From Clostridia bacterium (lineage in GTDB: Bacteria > Bacillota > Clostridia > Oscillospirales > Acutalibacteraceae), in NCBI GenBank assembly GCA_017537365.1, contig JAFYKZ010000026.1, forward strand, positions 124,001 to 188,000: a stretch of 64,000 nucleotides of DNA, in the 5' to 3' direction. Positions 19,406-27,673 of the stretch are shown here, in pieces. Under the pieces are notes generated by a model that saw only the letters and a program-made list of their open reading frames with translations, did not search any database and was not told the DNA's origin. A program made the position numbers and the translations under genes. The stretch's first letter is position 1. Every line of letters starts with the position of its first letter.

Positions 19406-19474
19406 AACCAACACTCCAAAAACATTTTCCTATCTAAATATATTTAAAGAGTAATTAGTTTATTCTGCAAAAAC

Positions 19475-19714
19475 TTAAATTATTTTATACATTAAAGCAG
19501 CATCTTCTTTTTTAACAGTTTCTTTAACGGTTAAAACTTCTGCTTTAAATTCTCTTGTTCCGAATGTTATTTCTATTATATCGCCTACTTTAACATCATA
19601 AGAAGCTCTGGCAGGTTTACCGTTAACAATAACTCTGCCTGCATCACAAGCTTCGTTTGCAATAGTTCGCCTTTTAATAATTCTTGAAACCTTTAAAAAT
19701 TTATCTAAACGCAT
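19475..19714 (-). CDS. rqcP: S4-domain ribosome-quality-control protein RqcP (YabO)
   Basis: 79 residues from the ATG at 19714; GGAGG lies 5 bases upstream, inside what the longer frame would read as its first codons. One S4 domain (MRLDKFLKVSRIIKRRTIANEACDAG is the family start, split here as R-L-D-K-F-L-K then I-I-K-R-R) covers nearly the whole protein. In B. subtilis RqcP binds the 50S subunit and helps RqcH add alanine tails. Gene order hup-yabO-yabP supports the call. Confidence 0.92.
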   Translation of the reverse strand: MRLDKFLKVSRIIKRRTIANEACDAGRVIVNGKPARASYDVKVGDIIEITFGTREFKAEVLTVKETVKKEDAALMYKII

Positions 19715-19735
19715 AAATTCCTCCATATAAAATAA

Positions 19736-19756
19736 AGCCGCCCATAAAGGACGGCT
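19736..19756 (-). terminator. Terminator after hup
   Basis: AGCCGCCC and GGACGGCT form an 8-bp stem with one mismatch and a 5-base loop, followed on the minus strand by a T-rich run. It would reduce transcription from the strong hup promoter into rqcP-yabP-yabQ. Confidence 0.75.
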
Positions 19757-19771
19757 CGCTTAAACTAATAA

Positions 19772-20044
19772 TTAGTTAACAGCTTCTTTTAAAGCCTTAC
19801 CTGCTTTGAAAACAGGGTTCTTAGAAGCAGCGATTTTAATTTTAGCGCCGGTAGCGGGGTTAACACCCTCACGAGCTGCGCGCTCACGTACTTCAAAAGT
19901 ACCGAAGCCTACGAGTTGAATCTTTTCGCCTGCTTTTAATTCTGCAACAACAGTATCAACGAAAGCAGCAAGAGCCTTGTCCGCATCCTTCTTTGAGATT
20001 TCTGCCTTAGCAGCGATTGCAGCAACTAATTCTGTCTTGTTCAT
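19772..20044 (-). CDS. hup: DNA-binding protein HU
   Basis: 90 residues from the ATG at 20044, preceded by GGAGG; the 30 residues of the longer frame are leader. The typical HU pattern is complete: [14 protein letters not shown], the dimer core and the beta-arm sequence around NPATG with [15 protein letters not shown] before it. It bends and compacts DNA. Codon use is biased toward that of abundant proteins. It sits between spoVB-like and rqcP genes. Confidence 0.97.
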   Translation of the reverse strand: MNKTELVAAIAAKAEISKKDADKALAAFVDTVVAELKAGEKIQLVGFGTFEVRERAAREGVNPATGAKIKIAASKNPVFKAGKALKEAVN

Positions 20045-20094
20045 TTTTAAATCCTCCATAAATTTTAATTTAATAACAAAATCAATACACAAAA

Positions 20095-20124
20095 TGTATA
20101 TTGATAATTTACCATACTTTTCAA
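20095..20124 (-). promoter_or_regulatory. Probable hup promoter with overlapping imperfect palindrome
   Basis: On the minus strand TTGAAA (20119-20124), an 18-base spacer and TATACA (20095-20100). The region from about 20081 to 20105 reads as an imperfect inverted repeat (TCAATA...TATTGA), which could be an operator or just an AT-rich accident. Confidence 0.45.
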
Positions 20125-20200
20125 AAAAAATCAATAGATTTTAGTTAAATTTTTCAAAAATTAACTATTTATTTACTTTTTTTAAGGGAAATATATGTTT

Positions 20201-21838
20201 TTATCTAATAATTTTAAGCTTTTTAGATATTTTTATCAATTTTTCTGAGCTTGGCAAAAGATAGAAATCCGATTCATCAATGCATTTAAGCCATATTAAA
20301 GCAACAAAATAAACTATAACAGCAATAATCATTGCCAAAACAGTGAATGTTTTTGAGTTATTTATAAAACTGAAAAAATAACTTACTAAAATGCAAATTA
20401 ATGAAGCTATTATTGGTTTGATAATATTTTTACCCATATTTGATATCTTGCCTGTGCAAATAAAAAGAGAAATTAAATGCAGGATAAATATAACAAAAAA
20501 CGCTGAAGCAGTTGAAATAGCAGCTCCCAAAATATTAATACTTTCTATCTTGCAAAGAATGAAATTAAGTAAAATTTTTATAAAAACACCAATCGTTATA
20601 TTAAGTAAAACAATATTTTGTTTGCCCACCCCTTGCAAAATTCCTGCAAGCGAAAGAGAAAAACCCGCAAAAACCGATGCAACACCAAAAACAGTTAACA
20701 TTATTCCGCCTATTTCACTTGAAAAACCTATGCCGTATAAAAGTTCCATTATTCTTTTTCCAAATGCTATAAATCCAAAACCTGCGGGCAAAACGATAAG
20801 TGAAGTTATTTTAATTACAGCACCTACATTTTCTTTGAAGTCCGAAACTTTCTTTTCGGCATAACTTTTAGAAACCGATGGAATTAATGCGACCGCAATG
20901 GAAAGAGTTAATGTTGGCACTAAATTAAACAAGGTAAAAGCTTTGCTTCTGATACCGTATAAAACAGTTGGCAACAAATTTTCTGTTATTTTCTGCTCAG
21001 CGATTAAAGATGTGAAATTATTGACGTTTAAATTTAAAAATCCGCCTGAAGTTGAAACGGTTAAAGAGTCAATAAATGCCATAATACTTGTAGTTAGCGA
21101 AGATAAAACTATCGGCAAAGCGATAATTAAGATTTTAAATCCTATTTTATTGTCTTTTATTCCTTTAAGTGAATTATCAAAATCTTTTTTCTCTTTATTA
21201 AATCTAAGCCTTAAATAAATAGCAGAGGCTAAACTTCCAAGTGTTACTCCTAAAATAGCAAAAGCGGCAGAAACCGAAATATCGAAATTAAGCGATACTG
21301 AAATCAAAGAAAGCCCCAAACCTAAGCATAACTTTCCAAAAGCCTCAATAATATTAGAAATCGCCGCAGGCGTCATATTATTAAAGCCTTCAAAATATCC
21401 TCTATAACAAGAAGAAATGAAACAGAATATTATTGCAGGCGAAATAGCAAGCAAGGAATAAAATTCATTTATTTTATTATCAAAGATAAAATAAATAACA
21501 CCAAGCGCGGTTAAATAAACAAACAAGCATATAAATGATAACAAAATTATCATTCTGCGAGATAGTATAAACATTTTTCTGGCTTCAAAAAGATTATTTT
21601 TGCCGAGATTATCGGAAATCAACTTAGCAATAACAACAGGAAAACCTGAAATAGCAATATAATGTATCGGTGTAAATACATCATAAGCTGCTGAAAAATA
21701 TCCGAAACCTAAATCACCCAAAACTAAATTTGACGCTAAGGGTAATTTAAAAAGACCGCCTATAAGCTTTACTAAAATAGTAGCAAAAAGCATAATTGCC
21801 GCAGAGCGTTTTAAATTACGGCTTGCAACTTCACTCAT
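20201..21838 (-). CDS. MOP-superfamily flippase, SpoVB/YabM-like
   Basis: 545 residues with about 14 membrane helices and the polysaccharide-biosynthesis/MATE-like pattern (NLKRSAAIMLFATILVKLIG at the start; GYFEGFNNMTPAAISNIIEA; GILQGVGKQNIVLL). It belongs to the MurJ/SpoVB/Wzx group that flips lipid-linked precursors across the membrane. Its place before hup-yabO-yabP matches B. subtilis yabM, while sequence resembles SpoVB, a cortex factor. Either name is possible. Confidence 0.85.
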   Translation of the reverse strand: MSEVASRNLKRSAAIMLFATILVKLIGGLFKLPLASNLVLGDLGFGYFSAAYDVFTPIHYIAISGFPVVIAKLISDNLGKNNLFEARKMFILSRRMIILLSFICLFVYLTALGVIYFIFDNKINEFYSLLAISPAIIFCFISSCYRGYFEGFNNMTPAAISNIIEAFGKLCLGLGLSLISVSLNFDISVSAAFAILGVTLGSLASAIYLRLRFNKEKKDFDNSLKGIKDNKIGFKILIIALPIVLSSLTTSIMAFIDSLTVSTSGGFLNLNVNNFTSLIAEQKITENLLPTVLYGIRSKAFTLFNLVPTLTLSIAVALIPSVSKSYAEKKVSDFKENVGAVIKITSLIVLPAGFGFIAFGKRIMELLYGIGFSSEIGGIMLTVFGVASVFAGFSLSLAGILQGVGKQNIVLLNITIGVFIKILLNFILCKIESINILGAAISTASAFFVIFILHLISLFICTGKISNMGKNIIKPIIASLICILVSYFFSFINNSKTFTVLAMIIAVIVYFVALIWLKCIDESDFYLLPSSEKLIKISKKLKIIR

Positions 21839-21840
21839 AA

Positions 21841-22557
21841 TTATCTACCATACTTTTCAGAATTAATAATAAGTTTTATAAATTCGATAAAATAATCAAA
21901 CAACGCAGTATCATCAGATGAATTCATTTCTTTGTATGCATCCTCTGCCGAGCTTCCTGCATCGTCTGAAATTTTTCTTAGACTAAGATAAGGTAACTCC
22001 GAAAAAGCGCATACATAGCCAATTGCGGCGGTTTCCATATCACATGACATAGCACCAAATTCATTTTTAAGAAAGTTTCTAACATTTTCATCGCAAACGA
22101 AACTATCACCGCAAACGGCTGTACCCTGTTTTATATCGGGTTTCATAGTTTTAAAGAGATTTATTAAATCAATATCTGCATTATAAATATATTCCTGTAA
22201 TGGTTTTTCGCAAGGCTTATAGCCGATACCTGTAAGGTCGAAATCGTGCTCTAAAAATCTGTCGCAAATACAAATTTCGCCACGCGAAATACCTGAAACA
22301 CCGCCCGAAAGACCGAAGTTTAAAATAATATCGCAACCATCGTCAATAAGTTTCATAGTTGCGGTGGCGGCATTAACTTTACCAATTCCGCAATTCAAAG
22401 CTAAAATATCTGCACTACCCTTTTTAGTAGCAATTTTAAACTGATGACCCGTTCTTTTAAGCGGATTATAATCATTGTATCCCACAGATTCGGCATAATC
22501 CTTTATAGGCTTATATTCGTCAACATCTGCAATCACAATACCAATTTTAACATCCAT
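21841..22557 (-). CDS. 5'-methylthioadenosine/S-adenosylhomocysteine nucleosidase-like protein
   Basis: 238 residues of the PNP/UDP phosphorylase fold: start VKIGIVIADVDEY, purine-site motif NCGIGKVNAA, FGLSGGVSG, the CDMETAAIGYVC substrate motif and the catalytic Asp in RKISDDAG. It probably removes adenine from methylthioadenosine or S-adenosylhomocysteine. It ends 2 bases before the flippase gene and begins 10 bases after the zinc-ribbon gene, so a common transcript is likely. Confidence 0.85.
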   Translation of the reverse strand: MDVKIGIVIADVDEYKPIKDYAESVGYNDYNPLKRTGHQFKIATKKGSADILALNCGIGKVNAATATMKLIDDGCDIILNFGLSGGVSGISRGEICICDRFLEHDFDLTGIGYKPCEKPLQEYIYNADIDLINLFKTMKPDIKQGTAVCGDSFVCDENVRNFLKNEFGAMSCDMETAAIGYVCAFSELPYLSLRKISDDAGSSAEDAYKEMNSSDDTALFDYFIEFIKLIINSEKYGR

Positions 22558-22567
22558 TATTTATACC

Positions 22568-22927
22568 TCAATCAATTTTTGCGCCGCAAATTGGACAAAT
22601 CTCTGCATCTTCTTCTAAAAGCGAATCACATTCAGGGCATTTAACTCCGTTTTTAACGGCATCTATTTCACTTCTTAATCTCTTGATTTCGCGAGTTTTA
22701 TCGGTTATTTCATTTACAACTAAATCGATAGCCTCGTCATCCGTCTCAACGCCTTTAAGCTTTTTAAAATAAAGCTTTCCAAGCAATTCGAAATCCTTAT
22801 TGCGCTTATTTTTTAAGTTTGCAATTTCAAATTTTTGCTTTTGAACGGTTATAACCTCATTTGCTTTCGCAGTTGCAACATCCATAGTTTCGCGAGCTTT
22901 ATCCATAGCATTTTCAAAAATTTCCAT
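22568..22927 (-). CDS. Coiled-coil zinc-ribbon protein
   Basis: 119 residues from the ATG at 22927, chosen for the GGAGGAAA upstream. The first 85 residues are helical and charged; the tail has two CxxC knuckles (KCPECDSL, EICPICGAKI) typical of a zinc ribbon. No membrane segment. Similar small proteins are common in Clostridia and have no known function. The short spacing to the nucleosidase gene suggests joint expression. Confidence 0.8.
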   Translation of the reverse strand: MEIFENAMDKARETMDVATAKANEVITVQKQKFEIANLKNKRNKDFELLGKLYFKKLKGVETDDEAIDLVVNEITDKTREIKRLRSEIDAVKNGVKCPECDSLLEEDAEICPICGAKID

Positions 22928-22958
22928 ATATATTTCCTCCAAAAAGTAATTATTTTTA

Positions 22959-24410
22959 TTATACACCGTATTTATTATAAAAATCGTTTATACCGTCCTT
23001 TCGGGCGATAATTTCATCAAAACGGTCAATATATTCATACGGATATTTAAAGTTAAATATGCGGTCAATAAAGTTTCCGCCTGGTTCTCTGAGTTTACTA
23101 ACAGCCGAAGCACCGCAAGCTAAAATACTATGAGTTTCGTCCATAATATAAACATTATAAAGACACTCAAAACCTTTTTTAGCATAGCCAACATTTTCTA
23201 AGTTACCAACTGTTTTACTTTGACGATACATATAGTATGGCAAAATTCCGTTGCCCGTTAGCGTTTCTAATGCAAAATCAACCATTAAAGATGCCTCTGC
23301 ATCAATATTGCGAGATTTAATTTTATCATCAAAATTCAGATTTGAAGAGCGTTTAAAGGATAAGGAATGAACCGTAACGCTCTCGGGGTTCAGCTCTAAA
23401 ACCTTATTAATGGTTTTTTTAAAGCTTTCGATATTATCGGTTGGAAGCCCTGCAATTAAGTCCATATTAATATTATCAAAACCCAAACTTCTCGCAAGAT
23501 TAAAAGAATTGACAGTTTGTTCAGCACTGTGTTTTCTGCCGATTACTTCTAAAACCTTATCATTCATAGTCTGAGGATTTATGCTGATTCTCGTAGCACC
23601 ATATTTTTTAATAACCATAAGCTTTTCGGCGGTTATCGTATCAGGTCTGCCAGCTTCAACAGTATATTCTAATATATTTGATAAATCGAAATTTTCTAAA
23701 ACGGTTTTCATTATCTTTTCAAGATTATATTCATCAATAGCGGTTGGTGTTCCACCGCCTATGTAAACCGTTTCGAGCTTTAAATAATTTTTATTTGCTA
23801 TTTCAGAAGTTATTTTGATTTCCTCGCAAAGCTTATCAACATATTCAGGAATAAGCTTTTTTGCTTTATCAACCGAATGAGAAACAAAAGAACAATAACT
23901 GCATCTTGTTGGGCAAAAAGGAATAGAAATATAAAGACTATACGAATTAGGTTTAGAAAGACTGATAATCTTATCTTCGCCCGCATTTGTCATCTTGCAA
24001 AGTTCTACCTTTTTATTGCTAACTAAAAGCTCGTTTTTAAAATAACTCTCTGCTTCGTTTTCACCCATGTTTTCTTTAAGTCTGGACCACAATTTTGCAG
24101 GTCTGACTCCTGTTAGCAATCCCCACTGAGAAATATATCCTGTGGCCTCGCAAAAGCAGTTAAATAATGCCGTTGCTAACTTTAACTCTTTGGTTTTTTC
24201 ATCAAAACCATTCAATAAAATTTCGTTTTTAAACAGTTCATTGTTTAAATAAAGCGAAGCTTTAGCTTTGTTCTCTGAAATTTCAGTAACAGCAACATTA
24301 TCCTCTAATACATAAGTATTGTAAAATTCAATTTTTTCAAAAGGCAAAAAAATTCTTATTAACTTTTCAAGTTCGTATTTAAAAGAATGATTAATTAAAC
24401 ATAGTTTCAT
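22959..24410 (-). CDS. hemZ: Oxygen-independent coproporphyrinogen III dehydrogenase HemZ
   Basis: A 483-residue radical-SAM protein. The N-terminal 160 residues are the HemZ-type extension, then the CxxxCxxC cluster motif at C166, C170 and C173 (IPFCPTRCSYCSF), followed by ETVYIGGGTPTAIDE and the HemN-like barrel with NMDLIAGLPT. The family includes coproporphyrinogen dehydrogenases, but some members have other jobs and no other heme gene is visible here. Its ATG overlaps the stop of the metallo-beta-lactamase gene by 4 bases. Confidence 0.88.
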   Translation of the reverse strand: MKLCLINHSFKYELEKLIRIFLPFEKIEFYNTYVLEDNVAVTEISENKAKASLYLNNELFKNEILLNGFDEKTKELKLATALFNCFCEATGYISQWGLLTGVRPAKLWSRLKENMGENEAESYFKNELLVSNKKVELCKMTNAGEDKIISLSKPNSYSLYISIPFCPTRCSYCSFVSHSVDKAKKLIPEYVDKLCEEIKITSEIANKNYLKLETVYIGGGTPTAIDEYNLEKIMKTVLENFDLSNILEYTVEAGRPDTITAEKLMVIKKYGATRISINPQTMNDKVLEVIGRKHSAEQTVNSFNLARSLGFDNINMDLIAGLPTDNIESFKKTINKVLELNPESVTVHSLSFKRSSNLNFDDKIKSRNIDAEASLMVDFALETLTGNGILPYYMYRQSKTVGNLENVGYAKKGFECLYNVYIMDETHSILACGASAVSKLREPGGNFIDRIFNFKYPYEYIDRFDEIIARKDGINDFYNKYGV

Positions 24411-25030
24411 AAATTTTCACTGTTTACAAAAGGATTATATTTTTTCTCGTGAGAAATGGTTGTAGACTCGCCGTGTCCCGAAAAAACAACCGTTTCATCA
24501 GGCAATGTATATAATTTTTTAACGGAAGAAGCAAGCTTGCTAAAATCACTTGTTGGAAAATCAGTTCTTCCAACCGACTCATAAAATAAGGTATCTCCCG
24601 AAAATAAAACATTTTCTATTAAATAACATACCGAGCCTTTGGTATGACCAGGAGTGAAAATTGTTTTAATTTTAATATCGCCAATAACTAACTCCTCTGA
24701 GTCTTTCAAGAAAACATCGGCTGAAAAAGGCGGTATATGCGCATGAAAACGGTCGGATAAATTAAGCGAACCATCTGCTAAAAGTTCATTTTCATCTTCC
24801 CCTATCGCAATTTTAACACCTGTTTTATCCCGTAAAGCAGGAAGAGCACCGATATGGTCAAAATGCGCGTGGGTTAACAAAATTAATCGTTCTTTATCCT
24901 TGTTTTCTAAAAGAAATTCATCAATTTTTTCGTTTTTATAACCTGGGTCTATAACTATCGCCGCTTTTTCAGTTTTAATTAAATAGCAGTTAACCCTTAT
25001 ATAGCCCAAAGGCAAAGCTTTAATTTCCAT
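24407..25030 (-). CDS. Metallo-beta-lactamase-fold hydrolase (glyoxalase II-like)
   Basis: 207 residues with the metal motif HAHFDHIG, TPGHTKGSVCYL and FSGDTLFYESVGRTDF, and a final GHGEST. It is most like YcbL/GloB-type hydrolases that cleave thioesters such as S-lactoyl conjugates. No signal peptide. It overlaps hemZ by 4 bases and follows dtd by one base, so it is translationally coupled. Confidence 0.9.
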   Translation of the reverse strand: MEIKALPLGYIRVNCYLIKTEKAAIVIDPGYKNEKIDEFLLENKDKERLILLTHAHFDHIGALPALRDKTGVKIAIGEDENELLADGSLNLSDRFHAHIPPFSADVFLKDSEELVIGDIKIKTIFTPGHTKGSVCYLIENVLFSGDTLFYESVGRTDFPTSDFSKLASSVKKLYTLPDETVVFSGHGESTTISHEKKYNPFVNSENL

Positions 25031-25031
25031 T

Positions 25032-25484
25032 TTAACTCCAAATATCTGTATCGTAAATAATAGTAACAGGTCCGTCGTTTATAAGGCTTACCTTCATATC
25101 CGCACCAAAAATACCTTCGCTAACATTTAAAATACCGTTTAATCTCAGTTGCTCGCAGAAATATTTATATAACCTTTCTGCTTCAATAGGTTCTAATGCA
25201 TTAATAAACGAAGGGCGGTTTCCTTTTTTAATGTCAGCAAGCAAAGTAAATTGCGATATTGCTAAAATTTCACCTTTAATATCTAATATGGATAAATTCA
25301 TTTTATCATTTTCATCGCAAAAAACTCTAAGATTTGCAATTTTTCTAGCTAAAAGTTCAGCCTCTTTATTGGTATCACCTTCGGCGGCACCAAGCAAAAC
25401 CATAAAACCTTCTTTGCAACTGCCAACAATTTTTCCGTCAACCGAAACACTGGCGCTTGACACTCTTTGGACAACAGCTTTCAT
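25032..25484 (-). CDS. dtd: D-aminoacyl-tRNA deacylase
   Basis: 150 residues with the DTD start MKAVVQRVSSASV, the catalytic-pocket motif SQFTLLAD and the C-terminal cross-dimer motif NDGPVTI. It hydrolyses D-amino acids wrongly attached to tRNA. Its ATG shares one base with the relA stop codon (TAATG), the usual relA-dtd arrangement. Confidence 0.97.
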   Translation of the reverse strand: MKAVVQRVSSASVSVDGKIVGSCKEGFMVLLGAAEGDTNKEAELLARKIANLRVFCDENDKMNLSILDIKGEILAISQFTLLADIKKGNRPSFINALEPIEAERLYKYFCEQLRLNGILNVSEGIFGADMKVSLINDGPVTIIYDTDIWS

Positions 25485-27673
25485 TATTGATTAATCCTTT
25501 CAACACTTATAAGACCTGATATTTTTTCAATTCTAGCAATAATACTTCTTAAATGCTCAACACTTTCGGCACTAACAGTAAAAATAACACTGCAATTTCC
25601 GCTTTTTAATTCGCGCGCATTAATGCTATGAATAGGAACGCGCATATTATTAACAGCGTTCATAACATCAATAACAACACCGTCTCGATTGATAAACATA
25701 GCCTGCAAGGTTGAAGTGAATGCTTCCGATTTGCTTCCGTCCCAACGGGCTCTTATCCAACGTTCAGGCTCGCTTGCATCGGCAATATTTTTAGGAACAT
25801 TATTGCAGTCTCTTTTATGAATAGAAACACCATGACCTCTTGTTATGAAACCGATAATATCATCGCCCGGAAGCGGCGCACAACATTTAGAGAGCTTAAC
25901 TAGACAGTTATCTATACCCTCAACAATAACACCCTCAGAGGATTTTGCTATCTTACTATCATGAATCGGAACAATTTCAGGTTGCTTTGAAGCGGCGGCA
26001 CGTTTTGAAAAATCATCTTTAATTCTAGGTATTATTTTAGATAGCAAAATTCCGCCATAACCTATTGCGGCAAAAAATTCTTCGCCGTTTAAAAGCTTAG
26101 ACCTACGAGCCAAATCTTCGATAAATTCATCAAAATCTTCCTCAGGAATTTCAATACCGTTTCTTCTTAATTCTTTTTCGAATTCTAATTTACCGGTTGC
26201 AATATTTTCTTCTCGTTTTTCCTTCTTGAACCAAGAACGGATTTTTGATTTTGCTTGATTGGTTACTGCAATATTAAGCCAATCTCGGCTAGGTCCCTGC
26301 CCTGCCTTATTAGTGGTTAATATCTCGATAACCTCACCTGTTTTAATCTCATGGTTTATCGGCGCTATCTTTCCATTTACCTTAGCGCCAAGCATTCTAA
26401 CACCAACGGCAGAATGGATAGCAAAAGCAAAGTCAACAACAGTAGACCCAACAGGAAGATTTATAACATCACCCTTAGGAGTAACCGCAAAAACGTCTTC
26501 TTGAGATAGATCAACCTTAATACTTCTAACAATATCAGTAGCATCGGTAGAGGTGTTTTGGCTATCCAGAATTTCTCTTATCCAAGCCAAACGGCTTTCC
26601 ATATTCTTATCGTTTTCGGTTATTCCCTCTTTATACTTCCAATGCGCCGCAATACCGAATTCCGCCGTATGATGCATATCAAAGGTTCTGATTTGTATCT
26701 CAAACGGAATACCCGCGCGGCTTATAACGGTTGTATGAAGAGACTGATACATATTAGGCTTCGGGGTTGAAATATAATCCTTGAACCTGTTAGGAATAGG
26801 CCGAAACATATCATGCATAATACCTAAGATATTATAACAGTCAGCAACCGTATCGGTAATAACACGAATCGCATAAATATCATAAATTTCGTCTAAATCT
26901 CTGCCTTGAATATACATTTTGCGGTATATTCCGTGAATTGATTTTACACGACTCTGAAATACAGCTCTCAAATTAGGCATTTCTTCGGTTAATCGCTTTT
27001 CAATGCGAGATTTAATATCGTCTAAAATTTGATTTCTTTGTTGACTTCTTAAAGAAAGCGAATTTTCAATCTCAGCATACGCTATTGGGTCGAGATGCTT
27101 AATAGCCAAATCTTCTAGTTCTTCTTTAACAGGTCTGATACCCAAACGATGCGCAATAGGAGCATAAACCTCTAAGGTTTCAACCGATTTGTCTCTCTGC
27201 TTTTGCTCGGGCATAGCATCAATAGTTCTCATATTATGAAGTCGGTCTGCAAGCTTTATAATGATAACTCTGATATCCTGACCCATTGCAATAAGCATTT
27301 TTCTAAGCGATTCTGCTTGTTGTTGCTCTTTGGTTGAGAAATTAAGTCTGCCTATTTTGGTTACACCGTCAACAAGCAAAGCAACATCGTCGCCAAATTG
27401 AGCTTTGATTTCCTCGATAGTAGTTTCAGTATCTTCAACAACATCGTGAAGTAAAGCGGCGGCAATAGACTCAGAATCCATACCAAGTCCAACCAATATT
27501 TTAGCAACATTAAAAGGATGGATATAATAATCCTCGCTCGAAACTCTCTTTTGTCCCTCATGAGCGGCAACACAAAGCTCATAAGCTTTTTTTATCAGTT
27601 TGATGTCATAACTTCCGTATTTATTTAAAAGCTCATATAACTCATTATAATCCCTAGCCTGAGCATCATTCAT
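25484..27673 (-). CDS. relA: Bifunctional (p)ppGpp synthetase/hydrolase, RelA/SpoT family
   Basis: 729 residues from the ATG at 27673, which has GGAG 9 bases upstream. Domains: HD hydrolase (about 45-150; AALLHDVVEDT), synthetase (about 230-350; SIHGIYRKMY, YDIYAIRVI), TGS (about 385-450), a helical/zinc-finger part with the CC pair KCCAPLPGDDIIGF, and a C-terminal ACT domain. Both catalytic sites look intact. It makes and degrades the stringent-response alarmone. It overlaps the end of recJ by 8 bases. Confidence 0.97.
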   Translation of the reverse strand: MNDAQARDYNELYELLNKYGSYDIKLIKKAYELCVAAHEGQKRVSSEDYYIHPFNVAKILVGLGMDSESIAAALLHDVVEDTETTIEEIKAQFGDDVALLVDGVTKIGRLNFSTKEQQQAESLRKMLIAMGQDIRVIIIKLADRLHNMRTIDAMPEQKQRDKSVETLEVYAPIAHRLGIRPVKEELEDLAIKHLDPIAYAEIENSLSLRSQQRNQILDDIKSRIEKRLTEEMPNLRAVFQSRVKSIHGIYRKMYIQGRDLDEIYDIYAIRVITDTVADCYNILGIMHDMFRPIPNRFKDYISTPKPNMYQSLHTTVISRAGIPFEIQIRTFDMHHTAEFGIAAHWKYKEGITENDKNMESRLAWIREILDSQNTSTDATDIVRSIKVDLSQEDVFAVTPKGDVINLPVGSTVVDFAFAIHSAVGVRMLGAKVNGKIAPINHEIKTGEVIEILTTNKAGQGPSRDWLNIAVTNQAKSKIRSWFKKEKREENIATGKLEFEKELRRNGIEIPEEDFDEFIEDLARRSKLLNGEEFFAAIGYGGILLSKIIPRIKDDFSKRAAASKQPEIVPIHDSKIAKSSEGVIVEGIDNCLVKLSKCCAPLPGDDIIGFITRGHGVSIHKRDCNNVPKNIADASEPERWIRARWDGSKSEAFTSTLQAMFINRDGVVIDVMNAVNNMRVPIHSINARELKSGNCSVIFTVSAESVEHLRSIIARIEKISGLISVERINQ